In this document: one piece after another, positions 31,983 to 39,140 of the stretch
How positions within the stretch are numbered: position 1 is the stretch's first letter
Layout of the letters: each line of letters starts with the position of its first letter
Assembly: GCA_040757055.1 (NCBI GenBank)
Contig: JBFLXY010000007.1
Span: 62,001-126,000, forward strand
Length of the DNA: 64,000 nucleotides
Direction of reading: 5' to 3'
Origin: JAJZRJ01 sp040757055
GTDB taxonomy: Bacteria; Desulfobacterota; Desulfobulbia; Desulfobulbales; Desulfurivibrionaceae
Notes under the pieces: model-generated
Seen by the model: the letters and a program-made list of their open reading frames with translations, nothing else
Database searches by the model: none
What the model was told of the DNA's origin: nothing
Translations under genes and position numbers: made by a program

Positions 31983-34555
31983 GCCGGGGTCGCGCTCCTT
32001 TTCCGCAGCAGGTGGAGAACCGGACTGGCCACGAAGACCGAGGAGTAGGTGCCGAAGGCGATGCCGAAGAGCAGGGTGAAGGCAAAGTCGTGGATCACCG
32101 TACCACCGAAGAGGAGGAGCGCCATCAGCACCAGCATGGTGGTGCCGGCGGTCATCAGCGAGCGGAAGAGCACCTCGTTGGTGCTGACATTGATGACGGT
32201 GAGCAGGTCGGTGTCGGGCATCTTCTTCATCTGTTCGCGGACGCGGTCGAAGATGACCACGGTGTCGTTCAGGGAGTAGCCGGCCAGCGTCAGGAGCGAG
32301 GTGACGATGAGCAGGTTCATTTCGATGTCCAGGAGCCAGCAGATGGCCAGCACCGCCAGTACGTCGTGGAAGGTGGAGATGGCTGCGGCCAGGCCGAACT
32401 TGAGGTCGAAGCGGAGCGCGAGGTAGAGGATGACGCCGATCATGGAGATGATGATGGCCTCCAGCGCCTTTTCCCGCAGGGCGTCGCTCACGGAGGAGCC
32501 GATTTCAGACTGGCTTTCCAGGGCAAAGCCTTTGGCGGCCAGCTGTTCCTGCAAGGCTCCGCTCACCTGCCCGGTGATCCCGCTCACCTTTTCCGCAGCG
32601 CTTTTGATCTTGACGATGAGGCGGTTTTCCCCCTCGACCTGCTGGAGATCGACTTCGGCGAGGCCGGAGGCGGCCAGGGCCCTGCGCACCTCGGGCAGGG
32701 TGAAGGAGTGTTCTGCCTTGTACTGGAGCATGGTGCCGCCGGCAAAGTCGATGCCCATGTTGGCGGCGCCCCGGCCGAACTGGACAAAGGCGATGAGGCC
32801 GATGAGCGAAACCACGGCGGAGAAGACGAAGGCGACCTTGCGGGTGCCCATGAAGTTGATGTTCGGTTTGGCGGGGAAGGGCAGGAAGCGAAGCTCCTTG
32901 AGCTTCCTCCCTCCGAAGAGGATGTCGTAGATGAGCCGGGTGCCGAAGAGGGTGGTGAAGAGATTGAAGATGATGCCCAGCGAGAGGGTGACGGCAAAGC
33001 CCTTGATGGGGCCGGTGCCGAAGAGGAAGAGGGCAAGGGCGGTGATGAGGGTGGTGACCTGGGAATCGACGATGGACCAGAGCGCCTTGGCGTAGCCGCC
33101 GTCAACGCCGGATTTGACCGACTTGCCCAGGGCGAACTCGTCACGCATGCGTTCGAAGATGAGGATGTTGGAGTCCACCGCCATGCCGATGGAAAGAATG
33201 ATGCCGGCGATGCCCGGCAGGGTCAGGGTGGCCTGGAGGGCGGCCAGCCCGGCAAAGAGGAAAAGGATGTTCAGAACGAGCGCCGCGTTGGCGATGACGC
33301 CGGAGAGGCGGTAGAAGATGAGCATGAAGCCGAAAACCAGCGCCGTGCCGAGGAGGCCGCTCATCAGCCCCTTGCTGATCGAGTCCTGGCCCAGCGAGGC
33401 GCCGACGGTGAGGTTCTGGATAATGTCCACCGGTGCCGGCAGGGCCCCGACCCTGAGGACGATGGCGAGATCCGCCGCCTCGTTGTAAGTGAAGCCGCCG
33501 GAGATCTGGGCGCTGCCGCCCAGGATTTTCTCGCGGATCACCGGGGCGGAGCGCACCACCTCGTCGAGCACGATGGCAAAGCGCTTGCCCACGCTGCGCT
33601 CGGTGATCTGGCCGAAGACCTTGCCGCCGCGGCTCGTGAAATCGAGGCTGACGTAGGGTTCGTTGAAGTTGCCGCCCACCCGGACCTGGGCGTCCTTGAT
33701 CATCTCGCCGGTCATGAGGGTCTGGCTCTTGAGCAGGATCGGCACCCGGACTTCCTTGCCGGTCTGCTTGTCGATATCCTGCATGAAGTAGATTTCGCTG
33801 CCGGCGGGCAGCCGGCTCTGCAGCGCGAAGTTGAGCTGCCGGCGGCTCTGGCCCGGCTGCCACTGGCCGGCGGCCACGGCCTGGGAAATCAGGGTGTTGA
33901 GATCAACGGCGGCGCCGTCCTCCACCAGCTTGAATTCGAGCTGCGCGGTCTGGCCGATGAGGGAAAGGGCGCGCTGCGGGTCCTTGACGCCAGGCAGCTG
34001 CACCACGATCTCGTCGGCACCCTGGCGGATGATTACCGGCTCGGCCACGCCGAACTGGTCGATGCGGTTGCGGATGATTTCCAGCGACTGGTCCACCGCG
34101 TGCTTGCGGATGAACTGCACCTGCTCGTCGGTGAGGCGCAGGGTTACCCGGGGGAAGACGCCGCTCTCGGCCTGGATGTCGGCGGCCAGGTTGGGGAAGT
34201 CGTTTTTCACCACCTCGCGCACCTGCTCCAGGGCGCCGGTGTTGGGCAGGGTGAAGATGGCGGCGCGCGGGTCCCCGGACCTGGTCTGCACCAGGGTGAT
34301 CTGCTTTTCCGCCAGCGCCTCCTTGAGTTCCTGGGCCGCCAGGTTGAGGGAGTTTTCCTCGGCCCTGTCGAGCTCCACCTTGAGCACCAGATGCATGCCG
34401 CCCTGGAGGTCGAGGCCGAGGCGCAGCCCTTCCGGGGCCAGGTATTTCTTCCACCAGGAGGGAGTGTTGGCGTAGAAGGAGGGCAGCACCATGACGCCGG
34501 CGATGAGGATCATGGATACCAAGAGGGCGAGTTTCCATTTCAGGGCTTTCTGCAT
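31979..34555 (-). CDS. secDF: SecDF fusion, protein translocase accessory subunit
   Basis: 858 residues from ATG 34555, fixed by AAGGAG eight bases upstream (a further upstream start lacks one). SecD and SecF are one chain: SecD part with a large periplasmic domain (LGLDLQGGMHLVLKVELD) and membrane block about 380-540, then SecF from about residue 580 (MGIDFAGGTMLQYK; LNDTVVIFDRVRE). SecDF uses the proton gradient to pull secreted proteins out of SecYEG. Most proteobacteria split the two genes. yajC is not adjacent. First gene of the run to ftsB. Confidence 0.95.
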   Translation of the reverse strand: MQKALKWKLALLVSMILIAGVMVLPSFYANTPSWWKKYLAPEGLRLGLDLQGGMHLVLKVELDRAEENSLNLAAQELKEALAEKQITLVQTRSGDPRAAIFTLPNTGALEQVREVVKNDFPNLAADIQAESGVFPRVTLRLTDEQVQFIRKHAVDQSLEIIRNRIDQFGVAEPVIIRQGADEIVVQLPGVKDPQRALSLIGQTAQLEFKLVEDGAAVDLNTLISQAVAAGQWQPGQSRRQLNFALQSRLPAGSEIYFMQDIDKQTGKEVRVPILLKSQTLMTGEMIKDAQVRVGGNFNEPYVSLDFTSRGGKVFGQITERSVGKRFAIVLDEVVRSAPVIREKILGGSAQISGGFTYNEAADLAIVLRVGALPAPVDIIQNLTVGASLGQDSISKGLMSGLLGTALVFGFMLIFYRLSGVIANAALVLNILFLFAGLAALQATLTLPGIAGIILSIGMAVDSNILIFERMRDEFALGKSVKSGVDGGYAKALWSIVDSQVTTLITALALFLFGTGPIKGFAVTLSLGIIFNLFTTLFGTRLIYDILFGGRKLKELRFLPFPAKPNINFMGTRKVAFVFSAVVSLIGLIAFVQFGRGAANMGIDFAGGTMLQYKAEHSFTLPEVRRALAASGLAEVDLQQVEGENRLIVKIKSAAEKVSGITGQVSGALQEQLAAKGFALESQSEIGSSVSDALREKALEAIIISMIGVILYLALRFDLKFGLAAAISTFHDVLAVLAICWLLDIEMNLLIVTSLLTLAGYSLNDTVVIFDRVREQMKKMPDTDLLTVINVSTNEVLFRSLMTAGTTMLVLMALLLFGGTVIHDFAFTLLFGIAFGTYSSVFVASPVLHLLRKRSATPA

Positions 34556-34746
34556 TGAGCGGCTCCTTCTGCCTGCTGCGGATGGGAACTGCGAAGCGGT
34601 GGGCCACAAGGCGCCGGGCCGCGGAACAGTGCGATTTGCGGCGAGATTATACCTTACCTGCCGGAGATGTCAAAGTGCAAAACCGGGGGAGGAAAGGGCA
34701 GGGAAGAGGGCGCGATTTTTGCGCTGATTCCCTGCCCCGCTCATGG

Positions 34747-34752
34747 TAGAAT
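34747..34752 (+). promoter_or_regulatory. Extended -10 before the signalling island
   Basis: TGGTAGAAT: TAGAAT preceded by TGG. No good -35 is visible at 16-18 bases. It lies 67 bases before the kinase ATG. Confidence 0.35.
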
Positions 34753-34818
34753 GAAACAGTCCGCCAGGGGCATCGGGCGGCAGGCGATCCCGCGGCAGGC
34801 AGACCGGCAGAGGACAGC

Positions 34819-36387
34819 ATGAAAAAAATCCTGGTGGTGGACAACAACCCCGTGGTGCTGCGGCTGCTGGGCAGCCAGCTCGAACGGCTCGGCCATGCGG
34901 TGCGCACTGCGGCCGACGGCCTGGCGGCCCTGGAGGTGCTCGCGGACTATGTGCCTGACATCATCTTCATCGATCTGGTGATGCCCAACATCGACGGCGA
35001 GAAGCTCTGCCGTATTGTCCGCGGCATGGAGCATCTCAAGGGGGTCTACATCGTCATCCTCTCCGCCATTGCCGCCGAAGAGCGGCTCGATGTCCGGCGC
35101 TTCGGCGCCGATGCCTGCATCGCCAAGGGGTCCTTCGACCGCATCGCCGCCCATGTGGAGCGGGCGCTCGCCGAGGCGGAGAAACCGGGCGGCGAGCGCC
35201 CCGGCACGGTGTTCGGGCTGGACGAGGTCTACGAACGGACCATCACCCGGGAACTCCTCATTTCGAAGCGCCATTACGAGGTGATCCTGAACAACATGGC
35301 CGAAGGGATCGTTGAATTCAGCCGGGACCAGCGGATCATTTACATCAATCCGGCGGCGGCGGCGGTCATCGGCCGCGCCGAGGAGGAGGTGCTCGCCGGA
35401 GATTTTTTTTCCCTCTTCCCCCCACCCCTCTCCAATCGCCTGCGGGATGCGGTGGCCAGGGTGAAGGATGGCCCGGTGATGCTGCCGGAGGAGGAACCGT
35501 TTGTCCTCGGAGCGCGGCAGATCTCGGTGGTTCTCTACCCGGTGAAGGACAACGGCGCCTCGTCCATCATCGCCCTGTTTCGCGACATCACCGACCGCCG
35601 GCTGGCCGAGGAAACCCTGCGCCGCTCCACCGAGCAGCTGCAGGACACGCTGGGGGAACTCCAGCGGGCGCAGGTGGTCATGGTGCGGCAGGAGAAGCTC
35701 GCCTCCATCGGCACCCTGGCCTCGGGGGTGGCCCACGAGATTCTGAATCCCCTGAACATCATCAGCTCCATTGTCCAGCTCCTGCAGATGGAAGAACTGC
35801 CCCCTCCGGTGCAGGAACAGCTCGGCGCGGTCATGGCCCAGATCCGCCGCGCCACCAAGATCACCAACAACCTGCGGATGTTCTCCCACCACAAGGAGGC
35901 CGCCATCGGCCCGGTGGACCTCAATGCCTTCCTCGACCGCACCCTGGTGCTGGTGGAGCACGACCTCAATCTGGACAACATCCTGGTGGATCGCGATTAC
36001 GACCCGGAACTGCCTACGCTGGACGCCGACGAGGACCAGCTGGCCCAGGTTTTTCTCAATTTCATCAGCAATGCCCGCGATGCCATGGCCGGCCGCCCGG
36101 AACGGCGCATCACCATCCGCACCCGGCGGGTGGAGGACGCGATCCTCGTCGCCTTTGCCGACACCGGCAGCGGCATTCCGCCGGAGCATCTCGGTAAGGT
36201 CTTCGATCCCTTCTTCACCACCAAGGACCCGGGTCACGGCACGGGTTTGGGGCTTTCCATCGTCTATTCCATCATCGAAAGCCACGGCGGCACCATCGAG
36301 GTCCATTCCGAGCCGGACAGGGGCACGGAATTCTTCATTCATCTGCCATTGAAGCGCTATGCGCCGGCAACGCCGGCCCAGCCATGA
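34819..36387 (+). CDS. REC-PAS-histidine kinase
   Basis: 522 residues, no membrane helix. Order: receiver (1-120, phosphoacceptor Asp52 in IFIDLVMPNIDG), linker, PAS (about 150-260), HisKA with His306 in SGVAHEILNPLN, HATPase ending in GHGTGLGLSIVYS. A receiver at the N-terminus means its kinase activity is probably set by another kinase, perhaps the Cache hybrid kinase at 39141. First gene of the island; the lone receiver follows after 31 bases. Confidence 0.92.
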   Translation: MKKILVVDNNPVVLRLLGSQLERLGHAVRTAADGLAALEVLADYVPDIIFIDLVMPNIDGEKLCRIVRGMEHLKGVYIVILSAIAAEERLDVRRFGADACIAKGSFDRIAAHVERALAEAEKPGGERPGTVFGLDEVYERTITRELLISKRHYEVILNNMAEGIVEFSRDQRIIYINPAAAAVIGRAEEEVLAGDFFSLFPPPLSNRLRDAVARVKDGPVMLPEEEPFVLGARQISVVLYPVKDNGASSIIALFRDITDRRLAEETLRRSTEQLQDTLGELQRAQVVMVRQEKLASIGTLASGVAHEILNPLNIISSIVQLLQMEELPPPVQEQLGAVMAQIRRATKITNNLRMFSHHKEAAIGPVDLNAFLDRTLVLVEHDLNLDNILVDRDYDPELPTLDADEDQLAQVFLNFISNARDAMAGRPERRITIRTRRVEDAILVAFADTGSGIPPEHLGKVFDPFFTTKDPGHGTGLGLSIVYSIIESHGGTIEVHSEPDRGTEFFIHLPLKRYAPATPAQP

Positions 36388-36418
36388 ACCGCGGCCGGAA
36401 GCCGCGAGCGGGGGAAAC

Positions 36419-36799
36419 ATGGGAGAGGACAAGGTTCGCATTCTGATCGTGGATGACGAGTATGCCTTCTGCAAGACGCTCAGGCTCTATCTCGCCAAGC
36501 TGGGCTATGAGACGATCATCGCCACCAACGGCGAGCACGCCCTGGACCTCATCAAGGAGGAGCAGCCGCGGGTGATGACGCTGGACATCCGCATGCCGGG
36601 CATGGACGGCTACGAGGTGCTGAACCACGCCAAACGGCTCAACCAGGAGCTGTTCATCATCGTCATCACCGCCATCGACGTGCCGCGCATGGAAGAGCTG
36701 CTGGAGCGGAGCGGGGCGCACGCGGTGCTCCGCAAGCCGATCAGTCTGGAGGAGCTGCGGGAGACCATCGCCCGCCATCTGGAGGGACAGGGAAAATGA
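36419..36799 (+). CDS. Single-domain response regulator
   Basis: 126 residues: a receiver only, with VDDEY, Asp56 in TLDIRMPGMDG, a conserved Thr in ITAID and Lys in LRKPIS. There is no output domain, so it acts by protein contact or as a phosphorelay carrier. Start ATG 36419 follows GGGGAAAC. The stop overlaps the ATG of the membrane protein gene (ATGA), giving tight coupling. Confidence 0.92.
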   Translation: MGEDKVRILIVDDEYAFCKTLRLYLAKLGYETIIATNGEHALDLIKEEQPRVMTLDIRMPGMDGYEVLNHAKRLNQELFIIVITAIDVPRMEELLERSGAHAVLRKPISLEELRETIARHLEGQGK

Positions 36800-38004
36800 C
36801 CAGAAGCCGCTTCCTGCTCTGGACCACCATCGCCGCCTACTGCCTCATCGGGGTGGAGATCATCATCATGATCTCGCCCTTTGCCCTCTACTTCTATTCG
36901 GTCTACGGCCCGATCCTCGACCGTCTTGCCGCCTCTCCCTATACCGGCTGGACCACCGAGTTCTTCCTGCCCCACCTGGTCTTCCCCGACGATCCCCTGA
37001 TCCTCGCCTTTTCCTATCTCCAGGTGCTGCTGGTGGTGGGGCTGGTTCTCTTTTTTTCCGCCGCCATTCCCCTTTACTATGGCCGTTTCACCGGCAAGGG
37101 GGTGGTGCAGATCAGCTTCTACAGAAAGATCCGCCATCCGCAGTACCTCTTTCTCGCCATCTCCGGCTTCGGGCTGCTGCTCTACTGGCCGCGCTTCATC
37201 ATCCTCATCATGTACGTCACCATGCTCTTTGTCTATTACCTGCTGGCCCGCAACGAGGAATGGCGCATGCGCCAAGAGGCGCCGGCCGCTTACGAGCAGT
37301 ATATGGCCGCCACCCCGATGTTCCTGCCGGGCGAGCCGGGCGGTCGCATCTATCGGGCGCTGTTCGGCTGGATCAGGCCGAAATGGGCGGGGATTGCGGT
37401 GCTCTACCTCCTGACCCTGGCGGGGGCAGTGGGGCTGGCCATGGGGGTGCGGGCCTATGCGGTGCGCACCGTGCCGCTGGTGGCCGCCGGCGCCACGACG
37501 GTGGTGCCGGTTTTCCCGCGGGAGGTGGCACCGGTGCAGGAAATCCACCGGGCCGCCCTGGCCGATCCGCTGGTGGCCCGCCTGCTGGCAAACAGGGAGG
37601 ACATCAACCTGGCCTACCTTATGCCCGGCGACTTTTTTCTCATGGCCCTGGTCACCGATGCCGACCGCCGCTTTTCCGACGAGATGATCGAGCGGTTCCC
37701 CGAGATCCTCGAATGGCACCAGCACAAGTTCCGGGGCGGGCTGGGGAAATTTTTCCGGATCTTTTATAATTTTGTCAGCACGTGGGGCACGGTGCATACC
37801 GACTACGAGATCGAGCGGCTGGTCTTTGTGGCGGTGCATGACCCCGCCGGCCGGAGCGTTGCTTCGGAGCGTCTTCTGGCCATGGGTCTTTCCCGCACGC
37901 CGGCGCTGCTGGTGGACCTCGATGCCCGCACCCACGAGGTGCTCCACGTGGTGAAGACCAGCGAGAGCCACAAATGGGGCCGCATGCCCATGCCGACCTT
38001 TTGA
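36796..38004 (+). CDS. ICMT/PEMT-like membrane protein with extra C-terminal domain
   Basis: 402 residues. The first ~190 contain four or five membrane helices and the methyltransferase-like signature of the isoprenylcysteine/phospholipid methyltransferase family: YRKIRHPQYLFLAISGFGLL followed by NEEWRMRQEAPAAYEQYM. A further helix (about 200-220) leads to a soluble domain of about 180 residues that I do not recognise, ending in a conserved-looking TPALLVDLDARTHEVLHVV. Sitting inside a two-component island, it may be a receptor or a modifier of lipids or proteins controlled by the receivers. Methyl transfer is inference. Confidence 0.7.
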   Translation: MTRSRFLLWTTIAAYCLIGVEIIIMISPFALYFYSVYGPILDRLAASPYTGWTTEFFLPHLVFPDDPLILAFSYLQVLLVVGLVLFFSAAIPLYYGRFTGKGVVQISFYRKIRHPQYLFLAISGFGLLLYWPRFIILIMYVTMLFVYYLLARNEEWRMRQEAPAAYEQYMAATPMFLPGEPGGRIYRALFGWIRPKWAGIAVLYLLTLAGAVGLAMGVRAYAVRTVPLVAAGATTVVPVFPREVAPVQEIHRAALADPLVARLLANREDINLAYLMPGDFFLMALVTDADRRFSDEMIERFPEILEWHQHKFRGGLGKFFRIFYNFVSTWGTVHTDYEIERLVFVAVHDPAGRSVASERLLAMGLSRTPALLVDLDARTHEVLHVVKTSESHKWGRMPMPTF

Positions 38005-38030
38005 AAACGTTGGTGTACGAGAGGAATTGT

Positions 38031-39104
38031 ATGAACGTGTTCCGGTTGTTCCGAGCTGTGCTTCTGGGCGTCGTCTGGCTGGCGGTTCTGGTCGTCCCCC
38101 CTGTTTGCGCCGCCCCGAGGCAGGAGACCCTCGTCCTTCTCAACTGGCCGGATTACATGGACCCGGCGCTGCTCAAGGCCTTTGAGGAGAAATACAATGT
38201 CCGGGTGCGCGAGGTCCATTACGAAACCGAAGCGAACATGGACCAGTTGCTCTCCTATACCGGCGGCAAGAAGTACGATCTGGTGGTGGCCAGCCACACC
38301 AAGGTGCCGAGCCTCGTCAAGCGGGGGTGGCTCGCGCCGGTGGACCGCAGTCTGATACCCAACCTGAAACATCTCGATACCGGCAATCTGCCGCACGATG
38401 AGGATCTGGCCCGCTATGTGGTGCCCCATCTCTGGGGCACGGTGGGCATCGCCTTTCGCAAGGATCTGGTCAAGGAGCGGGTCACCGGCTGGAAGCAGCT
38501 CCTGCAGCCGGGACAGGGGATGGGCGGCCGGATCATGATGATCGGGGACGTGCGCGACGTGGTGGGGGCCGCGCTCAAGTCCCTGGGCTATTCCCTCAAT
38601 TCACAGAACCCGGCGGAACTCGATGCGGCGGAGAAGCTGCTCCTGGCCCAGCGGCCGGCGGTAAAGAAATACGGCTACCTGCAGCTCAACAAAACGTCCG
38701 GCCTCATCAGGGGCACCTACTGGATGGCCATGGTCTACAGCGGCGACGCCCTGACCCTGGCCGAGCTTTCCCCCCACATCGCCTACGTCACCCCGGAGGA
38801 GGGCACCGCCCTCTGGCTCGATTCCATCATGGTGCTCAAGGATTCCCGGCGCCGGGCCCTCGCCTTCCAGTTCATCAATTTCCTGCATGAGCCTGAAAAT
38901 GCGGCCAGACTCGCGGCCTTCGTCTCCATGGCCACCCCCAATGCCGCGGCCCGGAAAATTCTGCCCCGGGAATACCTCGACAACCCCCACATCTATCCGC
39001 CCAGGGCGGTGCTGGAGAAGTGCGAGTTCTATGCGCCGCTGCCGCCGCAGGTGCTGAAGCGCTACAACGAGATTTTCAGCCGGGCTTCGGCGGGCCTGCG
39101 CTAG
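38031..39104 (+). CDS. PotD/PotF-like periplasmic polyamine-binding protein
   Basis: 357 residues; GAGGAATTGT precedes ATG 38031. A signal peptide (about 1-28, cleaved near VCA-AP) leads to a type II solute-binding fold starting TLVLLNWPDYMDPALLKAFEEKYN, the standard opening of PotD/PotF, with KYDLVVAS and IMVLKDSRR later. These bind spermidine or putrescine. There is no PotABC permease or ATPase nearby; the next gene is a Cache hybrid kinase. I infer a sensory rather than transport role, presenting ligand to the kinase. Confidence 0.85.
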   Translation: MNVFRLFRAVLLGVVWLAVLVVPPVCAAPRQETLVLLNWPDYMDPALLKAFEEKYNVRVREVHYETEANMDQLLSYTGGKKYDLVVASHTKVPSLVKRGWLAPVDRSLIPNLKHLDTGNLPHDEDLARYVVPHLWGTVGIAFRKDLVKERVTGWKQLLQPGQGMGGRIMMIGDVRDVVGAALKSLGYSLNSQNPAELDAAEKLLLAQRPAVKKYGYLQLNKTSGLIRGTYWMAMVYSGDALTLAELSPHIAYVTPEEGTALWLDSIMVLKDSRRRALAFQFINFLHEPENAARLAAFVSMATPNAAARKILPREYLDNPHIYPPRAVLEKCEFYAPLPPQVLKRYNEIFSRASAGLR

Positions 39105-39140
39105 GCAATGTCGATGAGGCCAACCAGGGTTCGGTAAATT

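Noticed and set aside
32012..34558. 848-residue plus-strand frame
   Set aside because: Antisense of secDF.
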